Assembly (NCBI GenBank): GCA_964529555.1
Contig: CAZGWV010000135.1
Location: 1 to 7,796 of the forward strand
DNA length: 7,796 nt
Reading direction: 5' to 3'
Source: UBA7672 sp964529555
Lineage (GTDB): Bacteria > Pseudomonadota > Alphaproteobacteria > Caulobacterales > Hyphomonadaceae
Shown here: piece by piece, positions 1 to 5,862 of the stretch
Layout of the letters: each line of letters begins with the position of its first letter
Numbering within the stretch: position 1 is the first letter of the stretch
Notes under the pieces: generated by a model
What the model saw: the letters and a program-made list of their open reading frames with translations, nothing else
What the model was told of the DNA's origin: nothing
The model's database searches: none
Program-made: the position numbers and the translations under genes

Positions 1-59
1 CGGAAACCGGCTAGGAAGGCCCCTCGCCGGAGGCAGCCAGCCTCAAGCGACCGCGCAGC

Positions 60-149
60 GGGGAGGTGGCCGAGTGGTCGAAGGCGCACCCCTGCTAAGG
101 GTGTAAGGGGGCAACCCCTTCGTGAGTTCGAATCTCATCCTCTCCGCCA
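60..149 (+). tRNA. tRNA-Ser (anticodon GCT)
   Basis: This class II tRNA reads AGC/AGU serine codons. The acceptor stem GGGGAGG (60-66) pairs with CCTCTCC (139-145) with one G-U pair, followed by discriminator G146 and an encoded CCA (147-149). The D-arm has the serine-type sequence GCCGAGTGGTCGAAGGC. The anticodon stem CACCC/GGGTG encloses the loop CTGCTAA, giving anticodon GCT. A long variable arm (AAGGGGGCAACCCCTT) and the T-arm with GTTCGAATC follow. The total length of 90 bases is normal for tRNA-Ser. The 59 bases before it show no recognisable gene, and its promoter is probably further upstream. Confidence 0.97.
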
Positions 150-170
150 GCGCTGTCTGCTTCATCCGAT

Positions 171-199
171 CCGGCCGCCTCGGCGGAGCTGCTGGCCGG
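171..199. repeat. GC-rich inverted repeat after the tRNA, possible terminator stem
   Basis: CCGGCC (171-176) can pair with GGCCGG (194-199). Inside it, CCGC (175-178) and GCGG (183-186) form a competing tetraloop hairpin. It starts 22 bases after the tRNA CCA end, where a transcript end would be expected. There is no T-run after it, so a classical intrinsic terminator is not demonstrated. Confidence 0.3.
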
Positions 200-336
200 G
201 CTGGAAGGGCTTGGAGAGATCATCCAGCGGGACAGCAGGTCCGCCGCGCGCTCGGCCCGATAGCCTGCGCAGCGCCGCGTCATGGGGGTCCGAAGAGGGG
301 TGTCGCCCGGAGTCCGCATGCAGCAGCACTGGCCCC

Positions 337-365
337 CCGGCTGGACAGCCGGTTGTCGCCGGCTG
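337..365. repeat. Three-part inverted repeat with two mutually exclusive hairpins
   Basis: CCGGCT (337-342), AGCCGG (347-352) and CCGGCT (359-364) follow each other. The middle copy can pair with the left one (loop GGAC) or, extended to CAGCCGG/CCGGCTG (346-352 with 359-365), with the right one (loop TTGTCG). The two hairpins cannot coexist. The element lies about 160 bases before the sigma-factor gene. Whether it is transcribed with that gene is unknown. Confidence 0.35.
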
Positions 366-474
366 ACCGCACTTGAAGCCTTCATCAGGGTAAGCGTGGG
401 AACTCGGGAAAACGGGTCACGCCGATGGGGATGGGGCTGAAAATCCGTCCAGACGCATAGCAGGTGCGGGAATT

Positions 475-491
475 GCAGGGCTTCGGCCTGC
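475..491 (+). repeat. Small hairpin with TTCG tetraloop
   Basis: The stretch GCAGGGCTTCGGCCTGC folds around a C(TTCG)G loop, a very stable RNA tetraloop. The lower stem is GCAGG/CCTGC with one bulged G. It lies 7 bases before the ATG at 499 and 31 bases before the GTG at 523. If transcribed, it would sit in the leader of the sigma-factor mRNA and would hinder initiation at the ATG more than at the GTG. Confidence 0.35.
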
Positions 492-508
492 GTGGTTTAT
501 GATTGCGC

Positions 509-513
509 AGGGG
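509..513 (+). promoter_or_regulatory. Ribosome binding site for the sigma-factor gene (decides start)
   Basis: AGGGG lies 9 bases before the in-frame GTG at 523. The upstream in-frame ATG at 499 has no purine-rich motif at a suitable distance and is preceded by a stable hairpin. This favours GTG 523 as the start. Confidence 0.5.
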
Positions 514-522
514 TGTTGCCGT

Positions 523-1065
523 GTGACCGGACTGAACGGCCAGAGCGAGAAGGCGCGCGATATCGGCGCGGCGCGGGACGCACTGCTGCGGGCCCATTAC
601 GACGAGTTTCGCCGGGTTGCCGGGCGCGTTCTCAACGGCGACGCCTCGGCGCTGAAGATTCAGCCGACCGATCTGGCGCATGAGGCGGTGATCCGGCTTT
701 CGGGGCTCGACCGGCTGGAGTTCAAGGGGCGGACGCATTTTCTCTCGCTGTCGGCGCGCGTGATGCGGCAGATCCTGATCGACGAGATCCGCCGCATGCG
801 GGCGCAGAAGCGCCAGCCGCCGCCAGTGTCCACCGAACTGCCGCCGGAGATGGGCGCGCAGACGATCGACCTCGAAGACCTCGACCGCGCCCTGACGAAG
901 CTTGAGGCTGTCGCGCCCGACCATGCGCGGCTGGTGGACCGGCGCTATTTCGCGGGGCTGACGCTGGAAGAGATCGCGGAGCTGGACGGCGTATCGGTGC
1001 GCACGGTGAAGCGGCAATGGCGCGCGGCGCGGGCGTGGCTGGTGGCGGAGCTTGGGGCGGGGTAG
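523..1065 (+). CDS. ECF-type RNA polymerase sigma factor (PF07638/TIGR02999 family)
   Basis: This is a cytoplasmic sigma-70 family factor that would direct RNA polymerase to a dedicated promoter set. With the GTG start it has 180 residues. Region 2 spans about residues 20-97 and shows the family signatures LLRAHYDEFRRVA, QPTDLAHEA and MRQILIDEIRR. Region 4 spans about 120-177, with the helix-turn-helix in LTLEEIAELDGVSVRTVKRQW. These match the PF07638 class, often found beside serine/threonine kinases. Here no kinase or anti-sigma factor is adjacent: a tRNA lies upstream and an acylase follows on the same strand after 266 bases. The start is uncertain. An ATG at 499 would add eight residues, but these are poor in coding character (two Cys, codons ending in T) and lack a ribosome binding site. 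The family is sure; the targets and inducing signal are unknown. Confidence 0.92.
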   Translation: MTGLNGQSEKARDIGAARDALLRAHYDEFRRVAGRVLNGDASALKIQPTDLAHEAVIRLSGLDRLEFKGRTHFLSLSARVMRQILIDEIRRMRAQKRQPPPVSTELPPEMGAQTIDLEDLDRALTKLEAVAPDHARLVDRRYFAGLTLEEIAELDGVSVRTVKRQWRAARAWLVAELGAG

Positions 1066-1081
1066 CGCCTGCGTTCTTTCC

Positions 1082-1095
1082 ACACGCGCGCGTGT
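1082..1095. repeat. Perfect 14-base palindrome
   Basis: ACACGCGCGCGTGT is its own reverse complement and begins 16 bases after the stop of the sigma-factor gene. It could be a protein-binding site or a short hairpin (ACACG/CGTGT with a CGCG loop). No T-run follows, so termination is not demonstrated. Confidence 0.4.
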
Positions 1096-1110
1096 TCAAA
1101 TCCTGTCGAC

Positions 1111-1137
1111 TGTCATTCCGGCTCGCGCTTGCGCGAG
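1111..1137. repeat. Repeat copy TGTCATTCCGGCTC joined to a CTCGCG/CGCGAG hairpin
   Basis: TGTCATTCCGGCTC (1111-1124) matches TGTCATCCCGACTC (1261-1274) at 12 of 14 positions. It runs into a perfect 6-bp hairpin, CTCGCG (1122-1127) and CGCGAG (1132-1137), with loop CTTG. The arrangement resembles short dispersed intergenic palindromic repeats of GC-rich proteobacteria, but only two copies are seen here. Confidence 0.35.
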
Positions 1138-1209
1138 ATCGAGGCGCCGCCCCTGTCGATCCAGATTGCCAGCCGGTCACGGGATGAGGTGTGGAAGGCG
1201 GCAGGGGCT

Positions 1210-1238
1210 TTGACAAGATGGTGCGGGGGGCTGATGTT
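1210..1238 (+). promoter_or_regulatory. Possible sigma-70 type promoter of the acylase gene
   Basis: TTGACA (1210-1215) is a perfect -35 box. At 17-base spacing the -10 position reads GATGTT (1233-1238), only three of six matches to TATAAT. If used, the transcript would start near 1245 and carry a leader of roughly 85 bases containing the hairpin at 1262-1299. It is a candidate only because of the weak -10. Confidence 0.3.
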
Positions 1239-1260
1239 CCTTGCCGAGATCAGCACCGAT

Positions 1261-1299
1261 TGTCATCCCGACTCTACGCTGCGCTTCGGCCGGGATGGC
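1261..1299. repeat. Second repeat copy forming a 9-bp hairpin upstream of the acylase
   Basis: GTCATCCCG (1262-1270) pairs with CGGGATGGC (1291-1299), nine pairs including one G-U, around a 20-base loop that contains GCTTCGGC. It starts with the same TGTCAT(T/C)CCG(G/A)CTC sequence found at 1111. It lies between the possible promoter and the ribosome binding site of the acylase, so it could shape the mRNA leader or be a dispersed palindromic repeat. Confidence 0.4.
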
Positions 1300-1317
1300 T
1301 AGACGTGGGACGGGCCA

Positions 1318-1323
1318 GAGGAG
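1318..1323 (+). promoter_or_regulatory. Ribosome binding site of the acylase (decides start)
   Basis: GAGGAG lies 8 bases before the ATG at 1332, a near-ideal Shine-Dalgarno site. The open frame runs back to 1191, but this site and the signal peptide that follows fix the start at 1332. Confidence 0.8.
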
Positions 1324-1331
1324 ACGGCTGC

Positions 1332-3767
1332 ATGGCGAAGCGGACGCAGAAGCTGGCGGCGGGGATCGCCATTGCGTTCACCGTGGCGCTGGCGGCGACG
1401 GCGCAGGGGCCGGGCTCCAGCGCCATCATCCGCGACGACTGGGCCGTGAAGGGGCTGGCGGCGCCCGCGGAGATCGTGGTCGATCACTGGGGCGTGGCGC
1501 ATATCTATGCGGCGTCGCAACGCGATGCGTTCTTCCTGCAGGGCTACAATGCGGCGCGTGACCGGCTGTGGCAGATCGATCTGTGGCGGAAGCGGGGGCT
1601 TGGGCTGCTGTCGAAGTCGTTCGGGCCGGCTTATGTGGAGCAGGATCGCGCGGCGCGCCTGTTCCTCTATCGCGGCGACATGGAAGCGGAGTGGAACGCC
1701 TATGCGCCGGATGCGCGCGCATCCGCCGAGGCGTTCGCGGCGGGCGTCAATGCCTATGTCGGCGAGGTGAAGGCGGGGAGCAAACCGCTGCCGGTCGAGT
1801 TCGCGCTGACGTCTTCGGCGCCGGAGACGTGGAAGGCCGAGGATATCGTGCGCATCCGCAGCCATGCGCTGGTTTCCAATGTGACGTCCGAAGTGGCGCG
1901 GGCGCGGGTGGTGTGCGCCGCTGGCGTCGAGGCGGATCAGTTGCGCCGCAAGCTGGACCCGGCGGATCACAAGCTGGCCGTGCCGGCGGGGCTGAACCCG
2001 TGCGATGTGCCGGCCAATGTGCTGGACGATTATGTGCTGGGGACGAAGCAGGTCGATTTCGGCGCGCTGGCGCCGGGACAACGCGCCGAGCGCGACGCCA
2101 ATGCCGAGCTGGCGACGCTGATGGACGCGCAGCTGCATGAGGGGTCGAACAACTGGACGATTGCGCCGTCGAAGACGGAGACGGGGCGGCCGATCCTGGC
2201 GAACGATCCGCACCGGGCGCTGGGTGTGCCTGCGCTGCGCTATGTCGTGGCGCTGAATGCGCCGGGGATGAACATCATCGGCGCGGGCGAGCCTGCGCTG
2301 CCGGGCGTGTCGCTGGGCCACAACAATGATGTGGCGTTCGGCCTCACGATCTTCGCGATGGATCAGGAAGACCTCTACGTTTACGAGACTGGCGCCTCGA
2401 ACGCGGACACCTATCGCTATCAGGGGCGGTGGGAGCCGATGAAGGTCGTGCGCGAGACGATCGAGGTGAAAGGCGAGGCGCCGCGCGAGGTTACGCTGAA
2501 GTTCACGCGGCATGGGCCGGTGCTGTCGCAGGATGCGGGCAAGCGGCGCGCCTTCGCGATGCGCAGCGTGTGGTTCGAGCCGGGGGTCGCGGGGTATTTC
2601 GGGTCGACGCGGCTGACGCATGCGAAGACGTGGGACGATTTCAGGGAAGCGAGCTATCGCTGGGGCGCGCCGCCGCTGAACCTTGTCTATGCCGACACGA
2701 CGGGGAATGTGGGCTGGTCTGCATCCGGGCGCACGCCGGTTCGCAAGAACTGGGACGGGCTGATGCCTGTGCCGGGCGATGGGCGGTATGAGTGGCAGGG
2801 CTTCTTTGCGCGCGGCCAGCTGCCGTCATCGTTCAACCCCGAGGAAGGGTTCTTCGCGACCGCCAACGAGTTCAACCTGCCCGATGGCTATCCGGCGGAA
2901 GAGCGCAAGGTGGCGTTCGAGTGGACCGATCCGTCGCGCGCGACGCGGATCAAGGACGTGCTGCGGGCCGATCCGAAAGTGAGCCTGCTGGATTCCATGC
3001 AGCTGCAGACGGATTCGGTGAGCCCTCAGGCGCGGCGCCTGCTTGCGCTGGTGAGGGATGTTCCGGGCGGCACGATGGGGATCAATGTCGATCACGCGCT
3101 CAAGCTTCTGACGGCGTGGGACGGCGATCTGACGGTCGATAGCCCGGCGGCTGCAATATATGAGACGTGGGCCAACAAGCATCTTGGCAAGGCTGTGGTT
3201 GCGCGCGTGACGCCGGCCGCCGCGCGCGGGCTTGTCGGGAATGGCCATCTCGAAGCGGTTATCGGATATCTCGAAGCCCCGGATACCCGGCTTGGCGCCA
3301 ATCCACGGCAGGCGCGAACGGAGATCATGCTGGAGACGCTGAAGGCGGCGACGGATGAACTGGCCGATCGGCTGGGACCGGACCCGCACCAGTGGGCGTG
3401 GGGCCGCCTGCATGTGGCGAAGTGGGAGCCGGCGGTTGGCGTGCTGGCTTCGCCCGAGCTGAAAGCGCAGATGAGCGTCGGGCCGCTGGCGACGCCGGGC
3501 TCGGCCTCGACGCCGCGCGCCCAGTCGTGGCGGGCATCGGACTTCGGGGTGACGGCGGGCGCGTCCGTGCGCTTCGTGTTCGATGTCGGCGCGTGGGACA
3601 ATTCGGTGTTCACCAATTCGCCGGGGCAATCGGGCGATTACACCAGCGCGCACTATCGCGACCTGTTCCCGCTGTGGGCCGAGGGCGGCTATGCGCCGCT
3701 GCCGTTCAGCCGCGAGGCGGTGGACCGGGCGGCGCGGCGGGTGATTACGCTGAAGCCTGCGGGGTAA
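1332..3767 (+). CDS. Exported penicillin acylase family protein (Ntn-hydrolase, peptidase family S45)
   Basis: This enzyme would hydrolyse an amide bond, releasing an acyl chain from a beta-lactam, acyl-homoserine lactone, lipopeptide or related amide. The precursor has 811 residues, usual for the family. Residues 1-24 form a signal peptide (basic KRTQK, hydrophobic stretch, A-T-A before the cut). The alpha part carries WGVAHIYA and AARDRLWQIDLWR. The precursor should self-cleave at Gly271-Ser272, giving an alpha chain of about 247 and a beta chain of 540 residues. Ser272 is the beta-Ser1 nucleophile in SNNWTI. His294 in NDPH is beta-23, as in cephalosporin and AHL acylases, where penicillin G acylase has Gln. 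Asn512 in ATANEF equals beta-Asn241 of the oxyanion hole. HNNDVAFGLT and the C-terminal QSGDYTSAHY are also typical. The only two cysteines in the exported protein, Cys195 and Cys224, may form a disulfide. The acyl substrate cannot be told from sequence. Expected location is the periplasm. Confidence 0.93.
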   Translation: MAKRTQKLAAGIAIAFTVALAATAQGPGSSAIIRDDWAVKGLAAPAEIVVDHWGVAHIYAASQRDAFFLQGYNAARDRLWQIDLWRKRGLGLLSKSFGPAYVEQDRAARLFLYRGDMEAEWNAYAPDARASAEAFAAGVNAYVGEVKAGSKPLPVEFALTSSAPETWKAEDIVRIRSHALVSNVTSEVARARVVCAAGVEADQLRRKLDPADHKLAVPAGLNPCDVPANVLDDYVLGTKQVDFGALAPGQRAERDANAELATLMDAQLHEGSNNWTIAPSKTETGRPILANDPHRALGVPALRYVVALNAPGMNIIGAGEPALPGVSLGHNNDVAFGLTIFAMDQEDLYVYETGASNADTYRYQGRWEPMKVVRETIEVKGEAPREVTLKFTRHGPVLSQDAGKRRAFAMRSVWFEPGVAGYFGSTRLTHAKTWDDFREASYRWGAPPLNLVYADTTGNVGWSASGRTPVRKNWDGLMPVPGDGRYEWQGFFARGQLPSSFNPEEGFFATANEFNLPDGYPAEERKVAFEWTDPSRATRIKDVLRADPKVSLLDSMQLQTDSVSPQARRLLALVRDVPGGTMGINVDHALKLLTAWDGDLTVDSPAAAIYETWANKHLGKAVVARVTPAAARGLVGNGHLEAVIGYLEAPDTRLGANPRQARTEIMLETLKAATDELADRLGPDPHQWAWGRLHVAKWEPAVGVLASPELKAQMSVGPLATPGSASTPRAQSWRASDFGVTAGASVRFVFDVGAWDNSVFTNSPGQSGDYTSAHYRDLFPLWAEGGYAPLPFSREAVDRAARRVITLKPAG

Positions 3768-3779
3768 GGCCGGGCTTAC
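3764..3779. terminator. Inverted repeat across two convergent stop codons, possible bidirectional terminator
   Basis: GTAAG (3764-3768) pairs with CTTAC (3775-3779) around loop GCCGGG. The left arm contains the TAA stop of the acylase and the right arm, read on the minus strand, the TAA stop of the CoA-transferase gene. Only 8 bases separate the two genes, so both transcripts must end here or run into each other. The stem is only five pairs and has no T-run, so it is a weak terminator candidate. Confidence 0.35.
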
Positions 3780-5017
3780 TGCGGAGGGTCGACGATGCTC
3801 TCGGCGGCGCGCGCGAGGAAGGGCTGGTGTTCGGGCGCCGCGATCCCGATCAGCGCTTCCGCGCGCTTGCGGGGGGAGAGGCCCTTGAGGCGGGCGACGC
3901 CGTGCTCTGTGACGATGGCGCCGGCGAGGTCTGCGGTAATGGTGGGCGCGGCGATGGTGGGCACGATGCGTGAGGCGCCGCCTGCGGTGGCCTGAAGCGC
4001 GATGATGGACAGGCCATCGGGCGCGGCGGCGGCCCCCGCCATGAAGTCGCGGGCGCCGCCGATGCTGCTGATGCGGCGGCTCAGGCGCCATTCGAGGTTG
4101 AGATTGCCCGCGAGGTCCACCTCGATGGCCGAGCCGATGGAAACGAAGCGCGGCAGGGCGGCGATCGCGGCGCGGGCGTGTGTCGCGGGGATGGAGGCGA
4201 GACGGACGGCCGAAAATTTCAGCCACGCATGAAAGGCTGGATCGCCCCACGCGACGCCGGCGAGGCAATCGGCGTGATCGCCCAGCGCGCCTGCTTCGTC
4301 GAGGGCCTGGTATTCGGGCGTGATGATGCCGGTGTGGAAGGTGAGGCTGCGGTGAAAGCGCAGGGCGGCGACGACGGCGGCAGGCGCCTCGCCGATGCCG
4401 GACTGGATGGTGGAGTAGTCGGGGATCAGCTCGGCGGCGTGGCGGCCGATGGCTTCGAGCGCGGTGTTCCTCGCGCCGGTCTGCGGCGGCGGGGCGATCA
4501 GCGGCATGTCGATCTCGATGGCGGTGTCGATCCTGTCCGCCGGAATGGCGTCCGCGCCGGGGATGGCGGGCATGCGGGGATTGATGAAGGCGATGCGCCG
4601 CTTGGCGCGGGGCCAGACGATGGCGGGCGTATCGCATGCGACGCCGAACGAGAACATGCCGTTCCGGTCTGGCGGTGAGACGTGGAGGATTGCGGCGTCG
4701 AATTCGGTGACCGCCAGCGTCTCGCCGATCTGCGAGTAGGGCATGGCGTGCAGTGTCGTGCGGCCCGAGGCGATGGAGGGTTCGAGCGCCGGCGAAGCCA
4801 TGAAGGTGGTGAGGCGCACGTCGCCGGGGAGCGAGCCGTAATCGTGCCGGTTGATGCCGGGGATGAGGCAGGACCAGAAATCGACGCCGGCGGCGATGCC
4901 CGGATCGTCGCGCAGGGCGTCGTGGAGATGCAGGCATTCGCCGGGGCCGCCCTGGAAGAAGACGCGATGGCCGGGGCGCAGGCTGGCGAGAACTTCCTGG
5001 GCCGTCGCCGTTTTCAC
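3776..5017 (-). CDS. Acetyl-CoA hydrolase/CoA-transferase family protein (4-hydroxybutyrate CoA-transferase-like)
   Basis: The family (PF02550 plus PF13336) moves CoA between carboxylic acids, or hydrolyses acyl-CoA, in the cytoplasm. The protein has 413 residues. The N-terminal domain shows HVSPPDRNGMFSFG (112-125). The C-terminal domain shows the CoA-binding loop QSGIGEAP (205-212), the second glycine loop SSIGGARDF (317-325) and VTEHGVARLKG (369-379). In 4-hydroxybutyrate and butyryl-CoA transferases the sequence after the GIG loop reads H-S/T-E-M, with Glu forming the covalent CoA thioester. Here it reads HTGI, with Gly230 (codon 4328-4330) in place of Glu. The protein may therefore not work by the standard mechanism. 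The GTG start at 5017 overlaps the lyase stop by four bases (GTGA), with GCAGG as a modest ribosome binding site. It is the last gene of the operon. Activation of a C4/C5 acid is likely from context but unproven. Confidence 0.88.
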   Translation of the reverse strand: MKTATAQEVLASLRPGHRVFFQGGPGECLHLHDALRDDPGIAAGVDFWSCLIPGINRHDYGSLPGDVRLTTFMASPALEPSIASGRTTLHAMPYSQIGETLAVTEFDAAILHVSPPDRNGMFSFGVACDTPAIVWPRAKRRIAFINPRMPAIPGADAIPADRIDTAIEIDMPLIAPPPQTGARNTALEAIGRHAAELIPDYSTIQSGIGEAPAAVVAALRFHRSLTFHTGIITPEYQALDEAGALGDHADCLAGVAWGDPAFHAWLKFSAVRLASIPATHARAAIAALPRFVSIGSAIEVDLAGNLNLEWRLSRRISSIGGARDFMAGAAAAPDGLSIIALQATAGGASRIVPTIAAPTITADLAGAIVTEHGVARLKGLSPRKRAEALIGIAAPEHQPFLARAAESIVDPPQ

Positions 5018-5862
5018 GCGATGCCTGCCGACTTCAGCAGGCGGCGCGCGCGCTCGACCACGGGCTGGTCGATCATCTGGCCGTTATGGGAGACGACGCC
5101 GTCGGCGCGCTGCTCCCATGCGGCGAGGATCGCCTGCGCATTTGCGATGTCGGCTTCGCTGTGGCCGAAGCAGGTGTTGAGCACGGGAACCTGGTTCGGG
5201 TGGATGCACATCGCGCCAGTGAGGCCGGCGGCGTGCGAGCGGCGGGCTTCGTCGGCGAAGGCGTCGAGGTCGGTGAAGTTGGCGATGCCGGTCGCCATGC
5301 CGATGCCCATGATGCCGCGCGCGGAGGCGGCGTAGGCGATGGCTTGCGCGGCAAGGCCCAGCGATTGCGGCGTCGGCGGGCGGCCAAGCGACAGGGCGAA
5401 ATCCTCGCTGCCGAGCGAGATGCCGACCAGGCGCGGGCCGTCCGCGATGGCGCTCACGCGCTCCAGCGCGCGGGGGCTTTCGATGACGGCGAGGACGCCG
5501 ATGGTTCCACGATCGAGGCCTTGCTCGTATTCGAGCGCGTCCAGCATGGCCGAGAGGCTGTCGAGTTCGGCGGCCTGCTCCACCTTGGGCAGGACCACGG
5601 CGTTGAGGCCCGGCACGACGACGGCTTCGAGATCGTCCGCCAGATAATGCTCGTCATTGTTCACGCGCACGGTGACGGTTGCGCCGTGGCCGTGCAGCGC
5701 GCGGATCGCGTCGGTCGCCAGCAGGCGGGCGGCGGCCTTGGCTTCGGGCTGGGTCGAATCCTCGAGATCGACGATCAGCGCATCCGCGCCGCGCGTGTGC
5801 GCCTTCTGCCAGCGCTGGGGCGCGGCGGCGGGGACGAACAGCATCGAACGCCAGTTGGTCAC
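5014..5862 (-). CDS. CitE-like CoA-ester lyase (HpcH/HpaI aldolase / citrate lyase beta family)
   Basis: Members are cytoplasmic, Mg-dependent TIM-barrel enzymes that split or form beta-hydroxyacyl-CoA esters such as citramalyl-CoA or malyl-CoA. The 282 residues are normal for the family. Seen are RSMLFVPA (5-12), DALIVDLEDS (27-36), VRVN with Arg66, LPKVE (91-95), IESPRAL with the metal-ligand Glu128 (127-133), LGSEDFA with Asp154 (150-156), and CIHPNQ (219-224). Where citramalyl/malyl-CoA lyases have the motif A-I-D before the last helices, this protein reads GIMGIGMATGIANFTD (183-198) with no Asp at that point. It may belong to a divergent subfamily with another substrate. The GTG start overlaps the hydratase stop by four bases and has AAGGA ten bases upstream. 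The conserved Met7 cannot be the start because RSMLFVPA begins before it. Retro-Claisen cleavage of the hydratase product is the expected role. Confidence 0.9.
   Translation of the reverse strand: MTNWRSMLFVPAAAPQRWQKAHTRGADALIVDLEDSTQPEAKAAARLLATDAIRALHGHGATVTVRVNNDEHYLADDLEAVVVPGLNAVVLPKVEQAAELDSLSAMLDALEYEQGLDRGTIGVLAVIESPRALERVSAIADGPRLVGISLGSEDFALSLGRPPTPQSLGLAAQAIAYAASARGIMGIGMATGIANFTDLDAFADEARRSHAAGLTGAMCIHPNQVPVLNTCFGHSEADIANAQAILAAWEQRADGVVSHNGQMIDQPVVERARRLLKSAGIA

Larger units (their letters stand above)
150..522. other. Intergenic region without a convincing gene
   Basis: About 370 bases separate the tRNA from the sigma-factor gene. No reading frame here has a start, a ribosome binding site and a recognisable protein. 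One open stretch in the third frame (150-263, ending in TAG) has GC-rich third codon positions but no start codon, because it runs back into the tRNA. The region holds a GC-rich inverted repeat (171-199), a three-part CCGGCT/AGCCGG repeat (337-365) and a small hairpin with a TTCG loop (475-491). Base composition becomes less GC-rich from about 380 to 500, where the promoter of the sigma-factor gene would be expected. I could not define clear -35/-10 boxes. Confidence 0.6.

Noticed and set aside
122..376. Plus-strand open frame of 84 codons starting in the tRNA T-arm
   Set aside because: The start lies within the tRNA, there is no ribosome binding site, and the product is a low-complexity Arg/Ala-rich sequence.
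95..385. Minus-strand open frame of 96 codons over the tRNA
   Set aside because: It reads the tRNA-Ser backwards, giving the typical spurious DEIRTHE peptide seen in mis-annotated genomes, and it has no other support.
399..449. GGAAC box as a possible EcfG-type general stress promoter before the sigma factor
   Set aside because: No CGTT-like -10 box occurs at 16-18 bases. The nearest CGTC is about 42 bases away.
385..1083. Minus-strand open frame of 232 codons
   Set aside because: It is a shadow of the sigma-factor gene, Arg/His/Pro-rich with no recognisable domain.
1129..1302. Small open frame between the sigma factor and the acylase
   Set aside because: It starts only with TTG, lacks a ribosome binding site, has no recognisable motif and contains the palindromic repeats.
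1191..1331. N-terminal extension of the acylase frame by 47 codons
   Set aside because: There is no ribosome binding site at 1191. A strong GAGGAG lies before ATG 1332, and the signal peptide begins there.
1299..2621. Minus-strand open frame of 440 codons
   Set aside because: It is antisense to the clearly coding acylase. The Arg-rich composition is typical of GC-rich shadow frames.
2826..4937. Minus-strand open frame of 703 codons
   Set aside because: It spans the acylase end and the CoA-transferase in the wrong frame, and its composition is Arg/His/Pro-rich. Both overlapped genes have strong family motifs.
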